A stretch of DNA of 34,110 bases from positions 1-34,110 of the forward strand of contig NZ_JAQTWM010000034.1 of NCBI RefSeq assembly GCF_028689305.1, given 5' to 3'. This stretch comes from Rhodoferax sp. GTDB lineage: Bacteria; Pseudomonadota; Gammaproteobacteria; Burkholderiales; Burkholderiaceae_C. Below, piece after piece: positions 24,521 through 32,627 of the stretch; position 1 is the stretch's first letter; each line of letters opens with the position of its first letter. The translations under genes and the position numbers were made by a program. The notes beneath the pieces were generated by a model. That model did no database searches and was not told the DNA's origin. It worked only from the letters and a program-made list of their open reading frames with translations.

Positions 24521-24581
24521 AACGCTAACATCCTGTTACAGAAATAGCACGATCGTTCTTTTAAACTTTTTTGGAGAATTT

Positions 24582-25700
24582 ATGCGGCATTTGTCAACTT
24601 GGGGAGCGGTATTCGGTACAGCGCTACTGTTAGCAGCTTGCGGTGGTGGAGATAACGGCCCCGTCAAATTCACCTCCATGGTGTCCTTTGGAGACAGCCT
24701 GAGTGACGTCGGCACCTACAAGGTGGGTACTGTGGCGGCGCTGGGCGGCGGCAAATACATCGTTAACGGCATTGGCGGCGCCATCGGTGCCGAGCCAACC
24801 CCCTCCAATAACTGGACCGAGCTGATTGCTGCCCAGGCTGGTTTGCCAGCACCTTGCCCGGCACAGACCGGCCTTGACGGTGACGCCGCCCAGGGCTTCA
24901 AGGTGCCCGTGGTGAACCACACCGGCTGTTATGGTTACGCCCAAGGTGGCGCCCGTGTGACCAACCCGGTGGGGCCAGGTAACAAATTGCTGGGTGGCAG
25001 CAATGCCATCCTGGGACAGCTCACTGTTCCGGTGGTCACCCAGATCGCCAATCACCTGAGCGCCAAAGGTGGCAGTTTCAGTGGTACCGAACTGGTCTCC
25101 GTGATGGCGGGTGGCAATGATGTCTTTATCAATCTGGCCACCATCAGCCCCACCGTCTCCGCGCTGGTAGCCAGTGGCATGAGTGTCGCAGACGCAACCA
25201 ACCAGGCATCCACCGCCGCCGTGACCGCCATGGGCACAGCGGGCGCCGAATTGGCGAATTACACCAAAACCCAGATCCTTGGCAAAGGTGCCAGATACGT
25301 CGTGGTGGTCAACCTGCCCGACGTCAGCAAGACCCCGTTCGCCTACGCCCAGGATGCGGCCACCCAGGGTCTGATCAACACCATGGTGGTTACCTTCAAC
25401 ACCCAGTTGCAAGCCGGTCTGGCAAACGCCAATGTGCTCATCGTGGACGCTTATGCTGACCATCGCAGTCAGGCGGCCAGCCCGGCAAGTTATGGGCTGA
25501 CCAACGTCACCGTTCCGGCCTGCAACCTCAGTGCGCCGACCAACCCGCTGGGCAGTTCACTGACCTGCAACGGTAATAACGTCATCGCCGGTGACGTGTC
25601 GCATTACGGTTTTGCGGATGGCGTTCACCCCACGCCTTATGGCTACAAACTGCTGGCTCAACTGGTGACCAGACGGATGGCCCAAGTCGGCTGGTTCTGA
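24582..25700 (+). CDS. GDSL/SGNH-family esterase-like lipoprotein
   Basis: Secreted, probably membrane-anchored hydrolase of 372 residues. The start MRHLSTWGAVFGTALLLAAC has a lipobox (LLAAC) with Cys20 as the lipidated residue, followed by GGG and a short linker. SGNH blocks follow: FGDSLSD with nucleophile Ser39, a GGNDVF block, and DGVHPTPYGYKLL near the C-terminus supplying the Asp and His. Four further cysteines suggest periplasmic disulfides. ATG 24582 follows TTGGAGA; an upstream in-frame extension lacks a signal sequence and is rejected. It is probably transcribed alone: an inverted repeat precedes it and a terminator follows. Substrate (lipid, ester or polysaccharide acetyl group) is not known. 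Confidence 0.88.
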   Translation: MRHLSTWGAVFGTALLLAACGGGDNGPVKFTSMVSFGDSLSDVGTYKVGTVAALGGGKYIVNGIGGAIGAEPTPSNNWTELIAAQAGLPAPCPAQTGLDGDAAQGFKVPVVNHTGCYGYAQGGARVTNPVGPGNKLLGGSNAILGQLTVPVVTQIANHLSAKGGSFSGTELVSVMAGGNDVFINLATISPTVSALVASGMSVADATNQASTAAVTAMGTAGAELANYTKTQILGKGARYVVVVNLPDVSKTPFAYAQDAATQGLINTMVVTFNTQLQAGLANANVLIVDAYADHRSQAASPASYGLTNVTVPACNLSAPTNPLGSSLTCNGNNVIAGDVSHYGFADGVHPTPYGYKLLAQLVTRRMAQVGWF

Positions 25701-25738
25701 CCCAGCCAGCCTCAAGGGAGACATCCTCCCGACAGCAA

Positions 25739-25755
25739 AGCCTGCAACGCAGGCT
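25739..25755. repeat. Short hairpin before the lipoprotein-gene terminator
   Basis: AGCCTGC-AAC-GCAGGCT is a perfect 7-bp stem with a 3-base loop and no T-run, located 7 bases before the terminator at 25762. The two hairpins may act together at the 3' end of the transcript. Confidence 0.55.
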
Positions 25756-25761
25756 GATCCA

Positions 25762-25786
25762 AGCCCCGCTTACCGGGGCTTTTTTT
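25762..25786 (+). terminator. Rho-independent terminator after the GDSL lipoprotein gene
   Basis: A perfect 7-bp stem (AGCCCCG 25762-25768, CGGGGCT 25774-25780) with loop CTTAC is followed by TTTTTT to 25786. Confidence 0.9.
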
Positions 25787-25901
25787 ATGCCTCCAACTCC
25801 CCCAAATGGGGGATAGGCACGCGGCCAGGCGACTTCTAGAATGCCTCGACGACAGAGTCCGGACTCCGCAGAGTGATCCTGTCGCCTTCCAATCAACCGT
25901 G

Positions 25902-26381
25902 ATGCATTTTTTTCTTCTTTGTGTGGCTGCAGTCGGCGTGTCTCTTGGCTTGACGTCGACCCCAGTGGGCGCACAACCGTTGCCGTCAACATCGAGAACC
26001 GTGTTCAAGTGCCAAGTAGCCGGCAAGATGGTCTATTCCGATTCACCCTGTCCAGGCGCCCAGCGGCTGGAAGTGGAACCCACACGCGGCCTCAACAAAA
26101 CCTCTGGCCGCGAGGTCATCGGACGCGATGTCCAGCGCGAACACCATCGGGAGATTTTTGCCGACGCCGTGCGTCCGCTCACCGGCATGGATGCCAGGCA
26201 GCTCGACGCCCTGAGCCGACGCATGAAACTCACCGCCGGCACGCAACAAACGTGTTCCCGGCTGGACACCCAGATACCTGCTGCAGAGAAAGAGGAGAAG
26301 CTGGCCCCACCGCCGGCCCTGGCAGACGTCCAGGCCCGCTTGTTGCGCCTGCGCCAGGACTACCGGAAACTGGGCTGCTGA
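25902..26381 (+). CDS. Secreted protein with a DUF4124-like N-terminal segment
   Basis: A 159-residue exported protein of unknown role. A signal peptide (MHFFLLCVAAVGVSLGLTS, cleavage near VGAQ) is followed by FKCQVAGKMVYSDSPCPG, which resembles the short DUF4124 strand motif (Y/F-x-C-x-x-x-G-x-x-x-Y-S-D-x-P-C). The rest is charged and helical, and the protein ends in Cys. Cys residues in the DUF4124 segment, in QQTCSRL and at the C-terminus may form disulfides. ATG 25902 is chosen because the longer in-frame start has no signal peptide. It lies between the terminator at 25786 and the DUF3297 gene. Confidence 0.72.
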   Translation: MHFFLLCVAAVGVSLGLTSTPVGAQPLPSTSRTVFKCQVAGKMVYSDSPCPGAQRLEVEPTRGLNKTSGREVIGRDVQREHHREIFADAVRPLTGMDARQLDALSRRMKLTAGTQQTCSRLDTQIPAAEKEEKLAPPPALADVQARLLRLRQDYRKLGC

Positions 26382-26431
26382 CATGGTTGAAAATACACCC
26401 CTGTTCGCATTGATTGAAAAAACCGCCTCCC

Positions 26432-26680
26432 ATGACCGACACCACCACTTATCCCCCGCTGCCTGACCACCTCTCGATTGACCCACGCAGCCCACACCAT
26501 GTGGCCGCCGTGTTCGAACACAACGTGGGCATCCGCTTCAATGGCAAACCCCGCATGGACGTGGCCGAATACTGCATCAGCGAAGGCTGGATCAAGGTGC
26601 CGGCCGGCAAGACGCTGGACCGCAAGGGCCAGCCGCTGATGATCAAGCTCAAGGGCCAGGTCGAAGCGTTTTACGACTAA
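26432..26680 (+). CDS. DUF3297 family protein
   Basis: Small conserved cytoplasmic protein of 82 residues and unknown function. The family pattern is complete: PLPDHLSIDPRSPHH, then GIRFNGKPRMDVAEYCISEGWIKV, and AGKTLDRKGQPLMIKLKGQVEAFYD to the end. ATG 26432 (MTDTTT) fits the family length; an in-frame ATG 18 bases upstream is an alternative. It converges with the prenyltransferase gene 30 bases away. Confidence 0.88.
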   Translation: MTDTTTYPPLPDHLSIDPRSPHHVAAVFEHNVGIRFNGKPRMDVAEYCISEGWIKVPAGKTLDRKGQPLMIKLKGQVEAFYD

Positions 26681-26710
26681 GCGGCCATTGGCGCCTGAGC
26701 CGGCGGTCAC

Positions 26711-27628
26711 TCAACTGCCCAGCAGCCGCGCCAGCACCGCCCCGGCCGACAGCAGCACGGCAAAACCCAGTTCCAGCCGGAACACCCGAAACAGGATGGT
26801 GTTGTAAGCCGGTCCTGGTTGACACTGGCGGAAGTCGCGGTACAGTCCGGCCACCGTCGGTGCCAGCAGCCACGGCAGCAGCAGGGGCCAGCCGGCCGAC
26901 GCCATCAACAACACCAGGACAAACGGGCCGACCAACAGCCCGGCCAGCAGCCAAGCCGAGGCCCGCACCCCAAACAGGGCGGCGAACGTACGCCGTCCGA
27001 CCTGGCGGTCGTGTTCCAGATCACGATGGTTGTTCACTGCCAGCGCCGCCGCCGCAAGGCTACCCACCGCCAGCGCCGCCAACACGCTGACGACGCTGGC
27101 GCCACCGGTGAGCAGCCAGTCGGTGCCGAGCACCGCCACCAGACCAAAAAACAGCAGCACCGTCAACTCTCCCAAGGGCGTGTAGGCGATCGGCTTAGGC
27201 CCGCCCATATAGGCCAGCGCCGCCGTCAGGGAAGCCACACCAATGGCCAGGACCGGCCAGCCGCGCCAGACCACCAACGTCAACCCCAGCGCGGTCGCCA
27301 GCAGACACAGCCCCAGAATGACCCGGCGCACCGTGGACAGACGCAGCCAGCCCTCGGCGGTGGCACGTGGCAACCCGATGCGTTGCCCGACCCGCTCACC
27401 GCCACGGGCGGTGAAGCCGATGTCGTTCTGCAAATTGGTGATGATCTGCATCAGCAGTGCGGCAGCCAGCGCCAAAGCCGTCAACACCACCGGCAGCTCC
27501 CCGGTGCGCCAAAACCCCATGGCCGCCCCAACCGCTACCGGACCCACGGTCAGCGGCAGGCTGGCGGGCCGAAAGGCCGCCTTCCACGCTTGCCAGGAGC
27601 CGGGCTGGATGACGGTGCCGGACGCCAT
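26711..27628 (-). CDS. UbiA-superfamily prenyltransferase, MenA-like
   Basis: Integral membrane enzyme expected to attach a polyprenyl chain to an aromatic acceptor (1,4-dihydroxy-2-naphthoate in MenA). The 305-residue product has eight to nine hydrophobic helices. The second aspartate motif is intact (NNHRDLEHDRQVGRRT). The first reads NDIGFTARGGE, where MenA normally has NDYGDxxxGxD, so two acidic positions are changed to Phe and Glu. No other menaquinone gene is in the window, and the acceptor is open. ATG at 27626-27628 is preferred; a TTG six codons upstream overlaps the Sua5 stop. It is last in the purE-purK-Sua5 run. Confidence 0.78.
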   Translation of the reverse strand: MASGTVIQPGSWQAWKAAFRPASLPLTVGPVAVGAAMGFWRTGELPVVLTALALAAALLMQIITNLQNDIGFTARGGERVGQRIGLPRATAEGWLRLSTVRRVILGLCLLATALGLTLVVWRGWPVLAIGVASLTAALAYMGGPKPIAYTPLGELTVLLFFGLVAVLGTDWLLTGGASVVSVLAALAVGSLAAAALAVNNHRDLEHDRQVGRRTFAALFGVRASAWLLAGLLVGPFVLVLLMASAGWPLLLPWLLAPTVAGLYRDFRQCQPGPAYNTILFRVFRLELGFAVLLSAGAVLARLLGS

Positions 27629-27642
27629 GCCGCGCCAAGGCC

Positions 27643-28656
27643 TCAACTGGCTGCGCGCTGCAGCCGGTCACACACGCCAGCCCAAGCCGGGGTGTCGGGC
27701 GGCGTCTCGATCCAGATCACCTGCACACCCTGGGCGTCAAAATCACGCAGCACGGCAAACAGCTGCTGCGCCGCGCTGACCGCGTCGTCAGGCATGCGCC
27801 GATACAGCACATGACGGGAGGGGCTGCCCGTCCCGCCACGACAGTAAAGGCCGATGGCCGGACGCCCGTCGGCCTGGCCTGTATCGTGGCCCAGCAGGTC
27901 AAGCGCAGTCTGCAAGGCCGGTGCCACCATCAACCGCACCTTGGCACGCGGGGCGTAGTGCGATGCCAGCGTGCCGGAGGCCTTGGGCGCCGCCTGGGCC
28001 AGTGCAGTCACCTCGTCTTTTTGCAGCACCCGCAGGCCACACGCGGCCTGAACCTGATCGGTCGTGATGGCCCCCGGACGCAGCAACACCGGCTGGCCAC
28101 GTGTGCAGTCGATGATGATGGACTCAATCCCCACACTGCACGGCCCCCCGTCGAGAATCAGCAAATCATCGCCAAATTCACCGGCCACGTGCTCGGCCGT
28201 GGTCGGGCTGACGCGGCCAAACTGGTTGGCGCTGGGCGCAGCCACCCCCCACACGCCGACCGCAGCGCAGGCCTTGAGCAGCGCCTGCGCCACCGGGTGC
28301 GACGGGCAACGCAGGCCGATGCTGCCCTGCCCCCCGGCGGCGGCTGCGGCCACACCCGGGCGGCGCGGCAGGATCAAGGTCAGCGGGCCAGGCCAGAAAG
28401 CCGCCATCAGTGCAGCGGCAAAGTCCGGGATGTGTGCCGCGTAATGGGCAGCCGCTGTGGCATCAGCCACATGCACAATCAGGGGGTGGTCAGCCGGGCG
28501 CCCCTTGGCGACAAAAATCTGCGCCACCGCAGCATCATTGTCCGCATCGGCGCCGAGGCCGTACACCGTCTCGGTTGGTAAGCCAAACAACCTTCCAGCC
28601 CGGACAGCGTCTACACAAGCCGCTATTGATTCAGAAGCATTTCCGGGTAGGATCAT
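27643..28656 (-). CDS. tsaC2: L-threonylcarbamoyladenylate synthase, Sua5/TsaC2 type
   Basis: Makes threonylcarbamoyl-AMP from threonine, bicarbonate and ATP, the first step of tRNA t6A37 formation. The 337-residue product has the YrdC domain (GRLFGLPTETVYGLGADADN, FVAKGRPADHPLIVHV, WPGPLTLIL, GLRCPSHPVAQALL, APSANQFGRVSPTTAEHV; about 15-205) and the C-terminal Sua5 domain (SHYAPRAKVRLM onwards). It is the long form, not the short TsaC. ATG at 28654-28656 is chosen; the upstream extension is only purK read in another frame. The first codons (NASESIAA) are read across a copy of the GCTAY-N7-RWAGC element. It lies 28 bases after purK. Confidence 0.95.
   Translation of the reverse strand: MILPGNASESIAACVDAVRAGRLFGLPTETVYGLGADADNDAAVAQIFVAKGRPADHPLIVHVADATAAAHYAAHIPDFAAALMAAFWPGPLTLILPRRPGVAAAAAGGQGSIGLRCPSHPVAQALLKACAAVGVWGVAAPSANQFGRVSPTTAEHVAGEFGDDLLILDGGPCSVGIESIIIDCTRGQPVLLRPGAITTDQVQAACGLRVLQKDEVTALAQAAPKASGTLASHYAPRAKVRLMVAPALQTALDLLGHDTGQADGRPAIGLYCRGGTGSPSRHVLYRRMPDDAVSAAQQLFAVLRDFDAQGVQVIWIETPPDTPAWAGVCDRLQRAAS
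28622..28638. repeat. Dispersed element copy 4, degenerate (inside the Sua5 gene start)
   Basis: GCTAT-N7-GAAGC with the same 7-base spacer; the first 10 bases, GCTATTGATT, are identical to the copy in purK 508 bases away. It is translated near the N-terminus of the Sua5 protein. Confidence 0.45.
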
Positions 28657-28684
28657 GCGGCCACCTGGTTGCCAAGCCGCATGC

Positions 28685-29887
28685 TCAGAACGCCTCGATG
28701 CCCAGCACGCGGGCCGCTGCCAGCGCTGTGGCATGGGCCTGGCTGGCGCTCTCGGCGGTCACTGTCAGGTGGCCCATCTTGCGGCCCTTGCTGGCCTTGA
28801 GCTTGCCATACAGGTGCAAGTGAACGCCGGGCAGCGCCAGCACCTGGTCCCAGGGCGGTGTGACCCCGTCGACCCACAGGTCGCCCAGCAGATTGAGCAT
28901 GACCGCCGCGCTGTGCTGGCGTGGCTGCACCAGCGGCAGCCCGGTCAGGGTACGCACCTGCAGCTCGAATTGCGACACGTCACAGGCGTCCAGTGTGTAG
29001 TGGCCACTGTTGTGCGGGCGTGGTGCCATTTCGTTCACCACCAGGGCACCCAGGGCGTCGCGCTCGGGCGAACCCTCGGCCAGCACAAAAAACTCGACGC
29101 ACAAGACTCCCACGTAACCCAATTCTTCAGCTATTGATTTGGTAGCTAGAACTGCTTGTTCTACCTGGGCTGGGGGCAGATTTCCTTCATAAGCCTGGGT
29201 AACGGCCAGAATGCCCTGGCGGTGCAGGTTGAGCTGCGGCGCAAAGTTCACACACGCGCCGTCCCAGCCACGCGCCACGATCACCGAACACTCGGCGGCC
29301 AGCGGCAGCATCTGCTCCAGCACACAGGGCACACCGTTGAGCGCCTGCCAGGCGCTGGTCAGCTCGGCGCGGCTGCTTACCCGCACCTGGCCCTTGCCGT
29401 CGTAACCCAGGCGGGCGGTTTTCAGGATGCCGGGCAACAGCTGCTCAGGCACTGCTGCCAGTTGCTCGGCGTTTTCAATCACGGCATAAGGCGCCACCGC
29501 CACGCCGCCGCGGGCCAGATGGGCCTTTTCCTGGATGCGGTCCTGGGCAATCGCCACCGCGTCCGCTGCCGGTGCCGTCGGACGCACGGCGCCCAAGGTG
29601 CGCAGGGCCGGCGCCGGCACGTTCTCGAATTCGGTGGTGATGGCCGCGCAGCGTTGCATCAGCTGGGCCAGGCCCTGCTGGTCCAGGTAGTCGGTCTGGA
29701 CATGGTAGTGGCTGACCAGCCCGGCCGGGCTGATGGCATCCGGGTCAAGCACCGCGGTGAAATAGCCCATGGCCTGCGCGGCCTGTACAAACATGCGCCC
29801 GAGTTGGCCACCGCCCATCACGCCAAGCGTGGTCTGCTGGTCGCCGCTGACACCCGCACTGCCTGGCAACAGAATCTGGCGGCTCAT
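28685..29887 (-). CDS. purK: PurK: N5-carboxyaminoimidazole ribonucleotide synthase
   Basis: ATP-grasp enzyme that carboxylates aminoimidazole ribonucleotide in purine synthesis, feeding PurE. The 400-residue product has [17 protein letters not shown] near the start, [21 protein letters not shown] (ATP-grasp loop), a [11 protein letters not shown] strand, [18 protein letters not shown] and the [19 protein letters not shown] end, all standard. It overlaps purE by four bases (ATGA), so the pair is translationally coupled. Codons for ATKSIAEEL are read through a copy of the dispersed element. Confidence 0.97.
   Translation of the reverse strand: MSRQILLPGSAGVSGDQQTTLGVMGGGQLGRMFVQAAQAMGYFTAVLDPDAISPAGLVSHYHVQTDYLDQQGLAQLMQRCAAITTEFENVPAPALRTLGAVRPTAPAADAVAIAQDRIQEKAHLARGGVAVAPYAVIENAEQLAAVPEQLLPGILKTARLGYDGKGQVRVSSRAELTSAWQALNGVPCVLEQMLPLAAECSVIVARGWDGACVNFAPQLNLHRQGILAVTQAYEGNLPPAQVEQAVLATKSIAEELGYVGVLCVEFFVLAEGSPERDALGALVVNEMAPRPHNSGHYTLDACDVSQFELQVRTLTGLPLVQPRQHSAAVMLNLLGDLWVDGVTPPWDQVLALPGVHLHLYGKLKASKGRKMGHLTVTAESASQAHATALAAARVLGIEAF
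29130..29146. repeat. Dispersed GCTAT-N7-GTAGC element, copy 5 (inside purK)
   Basis: GCTAT (29130-29134) and GTAGC (29142-29146) flank 7 bases. With outer bases the arms are AGCTA/TAGCT (29129-29133, 29143-29147). It is AT-rich within GC-rich purK and is translated in frame. Confidence 0.6.
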
Positions 29888-30378
29888 AAGGCGGGCGGCA
29901 GCGTCATGTCGCGCGCCGTCTGGGTTTGTGCCGCCCGGAAGTCTTCCAGCCGGGCCCGCAGCACGATGTCGGTGTTGGCCAGCATGGCCACGGCAAACAA
30001 GGCCGCATTCGCCGCCCCGGCAGCGCCAATGGCAAACGTGGCCACCGGAATGCCCTTGGGCATCTGCACGATGCTGTGCAGCGAATCCACCCCGCTGAGG
30101 TGTTTGCTGGCCACCGGCACGCCCAGCACCGGCAGCGTGGTCTTGGCTGCCAGCATGCCTGGCAGGTGCGCGGCCCCGCCCGCCCCGGCAATGATCGCCT
30201 TGAGGCCACGGCCAACCGCCGTTTCCGCGTAGGCAAACATGTCATCGGGCATGCGGTGGGCCGATACCACCCGCGCCTCGTGCGTGATGCCGAACTGTTG
30301 GAGAATGTGGACTGCGTGTTGCATGGTGTCCCAGTCCGAGCTGGAGCCCATGAGCACACCGATTTGAATTGAGTTCAT
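29884..30378 (-). CDS. purE: PurE: N5-carboxyaminoimidazole ribonucleotide mutase
   Basis: Moves the carboxyl group from N5 to C4 of the imidazole ring in purine synthesis. The 164-residue product has [14 protein letters not shown] (8-21), [45 protein letters not shown] and [26 protein letters not shown] blocks, the class I PurE pattern. ATG at 30376-30378 opens the purE-purK-Sua5-prenyltransferase run and is divergent from the CnoX-like gene across only 40 bases. Confidence 0.97.
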   Translation of the reverse strand: MNSIQIGVLMGSSSDWDTMQHAVHILQQFGITHEARVVSAHRMPDDMFAYAETAVGRGLKAIIAGAGGAAHLPGMLAAKTTLPVLGVPVASKHLSGVDSLHSIVQMPKGIPVATFAIGAAGAANAALFAVAMLANTDIVLRARLEDFRAAQTQTARDMTLPPAL

Positions 30379-30418
30379 TCCTGAATTTTACGTTTGACCC
30401 CCGATACCCGGAGCCACC

Positions 30419-31375
30419 ATGATTGATGTGACCCTGCAAAACTTTGAAACCGAGGTGATTGCCGCCTCCATGACCACCCCGATCCTGATCGACTTCTGGG
30501 CGCCGTGGTGTGGCCCGTGCAAGTCGCTCGGCCCGATTCTGGAGCAGGTGGAAGAGGCTTACCAGGGCCGTTTTACCCTGGTCAAGATCAACTCCGACGA
30601 GGAGCAGCAACTGGCGCAGGCGTTTGGTATCCGCAGCATTCCCACCTGCATCCTGATGATCGGTGGCAAACCGGTAGATGGTTTCACCGGCGCGCAAGGT
30701 GCGGCGCAGGTGCGCGCCTTTCTGGACAAACACCTGCCCAGCGAGGGGGAACTGGCCGCCGAAGCCGAAACCGACGCCGCCCAGGCGCTGCTGCAGGCCG
30801 GCGACCCACAGGCGGCGCTGGAAAAACTGGCCGACGCGCTGGCCACCGACCCGGGCAATGACGACACCCGTTATGACTACATCCGCCTGCTGATCGAACT
30901 CGGTGGCCATGAGGAGGCCGAGGCCGCCCTGGCCGCCAAACTCGGCGAAATTCCGCGCCAGTTGCGTTTTGAGGCGTTGAACCAGTGGCTCAGCGCCATC
31001 AAATTCATCGCAACCAGTGACTATGCCACCTGGGCGGTCGAGCAGTTTGATGACAAGATTGCGGCCAACAAACGCGACTTTGACACCCGCTTTGCCAAGG
31101 CCCGCCTGTTGATGGCGCTGGGCGAGTGGACCGCCGCGATGGACGAATTGCTGGAAATCATCATGCGTGACAAGAAGTGGGCCGAAGAGGCTCCGCGCAA
31201 GGCCTTTGTCGCCATTCTGGAACTGCTGACACCGCCCAAACCCAAAACGGTCAGCCAGGCCACGGGCAAGACCGCTGGCGGCATCGAGGTGCTGGGCAAG
31301 ACCGCCGTGCAGGAAGACCCGCAGGCGGCCCTGGTATCGAGTTACCGGCGCAAGTTGAGCATGATGCTCAACTGA
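30419..31375 (+). CDS. cnoX: Thioredoxin with tetratricopeptide-like domain (CnoX/YbbN-like co-chaperone)
   Basis: Thioredoxin-fold protein fused to a helical repeat domain; relatives protect proteins from aggregation during oxidative stress. The 318-residue product has the thioredoxin domain (about 1-108) with an intact WCGPC site (Cys31, Cys34) and the cis-proline segment SIPTCIL, then a helical TPR-like region (about 115-290). Escherichia coli CnoX lacks the redox-active pair, so this form is probably also an active reductase. ATG 30419 follows CGGAGCC. The last codons lie in a 21-bp perfect palindrome. Confidence 0.93.
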   Translation: MIDVTLQNFETEVIAASMTTPILIDFWAPWCGPCKSLGPILEQVEEAYQGRFTLVKINSDEEQQLAQAFGIRSIPTCILMIGGKPVDGFTGAQGAAQVRAFLDKHLPSEGELAAEAETDAAQALLQAGDPQAALEKLADALATDPGNDDTRYDYIRLLIELGGHEEAEAALAAKLGEIPRQLRFEALNQWLSAIKFIATSDYATWAVEQFDDKIAANKRDFDTRFAKARLLMALGEWTAAMDELLEIIMRDKKWAEEAPRKAFVAILELLTPPKPKTVSQATGKTAGGIEVLGKTAVQEDPQAALVSSYRRKLSMMLN

Positions 31376-31395
31376 GCCGGGCTGGCGCAGCCGGC
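31353..31395 (+). terminator. Two adjacent hairpins at the end of cnoX, possible termination region
   Basis: A perfect 21-bp palindrome with 10-bp arms and one central base (31353-31373) covers the last codons and the first base of the stop. A GC-rich stem with a bulged G (GCCGGGCTG / CAGCCGGC, 31376-31395) follows. No T-run is present, so factor-independent termination is not assured. Confidence 0.4.
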
Positions 31396-31417
31396 CTGCC
31401 GTGCGCCGGGGCGGTCG

Positions 31418-31804
31418 TCAGGCCGCCTGCACCACCGGCCGCTGCCGCGGCGCCATCGCCAATGGCCAGCATTCGCTGGCCAACACCCGCTGGGCATTCA
31501 GGCTGGCAATCGGGATCGAGCCGTCCGACGGAATGCCCCCAGACAACAACAGGGCCAGATAACGCCCGCAGCACACCCGCAGGAACGAGGCGAAGTTGTC
31601 CACCGCACCACGCGCCTCGATCAGCTCGTCATAGAGCTTGGTGCACAACTGCGGCACACTCATGCCGTCGCGCCGGGCAATGTCGTCCAGCACGTTCCAG
31701 AACAGGTTTTCCAGCCGGATGCTGGTGGCGACACCATGCAGGCGCACCGAGCGGGCGCGGCAGTCGTACAAATGGGGGTCGGCGTTGATAAAGACCTGGC
31801 ACAT
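31418..31804 (-). CDS. Ribbon-helix-helix domain protein (RHH_4-like)
   Basis: A 128-residue putative DNA-binding protein. The beta-strand TSIRLENLFWNVLDDIARRDGMSVPQLCTKLYDEL (27-61) is the ribbon-helix-helix pattern of the RHH_4 group. A second helical part (SFLRVCCGRYLALLL) follows, then a low-complexity tail. There is no toxin gene beside it, so a lone regulator is more likely than an antitoxin. It sits convergent to the CnoX gene (42 bases) and 98 bases before the stop of the DJ-1-family gene upstream on the same strand. Target unknown. Confidence 0.75.
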   Translation of the reverse strand: MCQVFINADPHLYDCRARSVRLHGVATSIRLENLFWNVLDDIARRDGMSVPQLCTKLYDELIEARGAVDNFASFLRVCCGRYLALLLSGGIPSDGSIPIASLNAQRVLASECWPLAMAPRQRPVVQAA

Positions 31805-31902
31805 GGGGCGGCTCCGTCGGTGGGCATGAGGTGATCAGCATGCCGACGCGGCAAACACCGGTCAATGCGGACAAACCAGAGGCCCGCCGCGGCCGGGGGA
31901 CA

Positions 31903-32484
31903 TCACAACGTGATCCGGGTGCCCAGCAGCGCCAGAAACTGGGCCATCCAGGCCGGGTGCGCCGGCCAGGCCGGGGCGCTCACCAGGTTGCCCTCGGTGA
32001 AGGCACCATCAATGGCGATGTCGGCATAGGTGCCGCCCGCGCGCTCCACCTCAACGCGGCAGGCCGGATAGGCCGAACAGGATCGGCCCTTGAGCACGTC
32101 CGCACCCGCCAGCAGCTGAGCGCCGTGGCAAATGGCGGCCACCGGTTTGTTGCTGTCAAAAAAGTGGCGCACCATGGCCACCACCGCCGGGTAGCTGCGC
32201 AGGTATTCCGGGCCGCGGCCACCGGGGATCACCAGGGCGTCGTAGTTTGGCGCCGCGATGTCGGCAAAAGTGGCGTTCAGCGTGAAGTTGTGGCCGGGTT
32301 TTTCGCTGTAGGTCTGCGCCCCTTCAAAGTCGTGGATGGCGGTCTTGATCTGGTCACCGGCTTTTTTGTCCGGGCAGACCGTGTGCACCGTGTGCCCCAC
32401 CGCCAGCAAGGTCTGGAACGGCACCATGGTTTCGTAGTCTTCACAGTAATCACCACAAATCATCAAGATCTTCTTGGCTGCCAT
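31903..32484 (-). CDS. DJ-1/PfpI-family protein
   Basis: Class I glutamine-amidotransferase-like fold; relatives are glyoxalases, proteases or stress chaperones. The 193-residue product has the nucleophile elbow AAICHGAQLL with Cys119-His120 and an acidic partner Glu15 (GDYCEDYE), plus VIPGGRGPEYLR. ATG at 32482-32484 follows CAGGAGACC; the in-frame extension upstream has no family similarity. Transcribed alone or with the RHH gene. The exact reaction cannot be read from sequence. Confidence 0.88.
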   Translation of the reverse strand: MAAKKILMICGDYCEDYETMVPFQTLLAVGHTVHTVCPDKKAGDQIKTAIHDFEGAQTYSEKPGHNFTLNATFADIAAPNYDALVIPGGRGPEYLRSYPAVVAMVRHFFDSNKPVAAICHGAQLLAGADVLKGRSCSAYPACRVEVERAGGTYADIAIDGAFTEGNLVSAPAWPAHPAWMAQFLALLGTRITL

Positions 32485-32594
32485 ATCGGTCTCCTGTTGG
32501 TTGTTGAACGGGAGCCCATTCTTGTCCGCTGGCCAAGGCTTGTGGTGGTATCTGGTTGTGACAGGGCGGCTGGTAGCCAGGCACCAGAAACACA

Positions 32595-32627
32595 CACATA
32601 TCGCTATCTAATTAATAGCAATATGTG
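32595..32627. repeat. Dispersed element copy 6, extended palindrome (intergenic)
   Basis: GCTAT-N7-ATAGC core (32603-32619) inside a 33-base near-perfect palindrome: CACATAT (32595-32601) pairs with ATATGTG (32621-32627), with one mismatch next to the core. The sequence TGCATATTTCA just after it matches, inverted, the flank of the copy at 9115. It lies in the 189-base gap between the DJ-1 gene promoter side and the SDR stop; no other gene is visible there. Confidence 0.75.

Noticed and set aside
24546..24558. GCACGATCGTTC-type palindrome before the lipoprotein gene, possible TetR-family site.
   Set aside because: The perfect part is only eight bases (ACGATCGT) and no regulator gene is adjacent; too weak to call.
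31418..31804. RHH protein as an antitoxin of a toxin-antitoxin pair.
   Set aside because: No small partner gene is next to it, and the protein is longer than typical RHH antitoxins.
31812..31848. Imperfect inverted repeat (CGTC...GGCATG / CATGCCGACG) before the RHH gene.
   Set aside because: The arms need a four-base one-sided bulge and no T-run follows; not strong enough to list.
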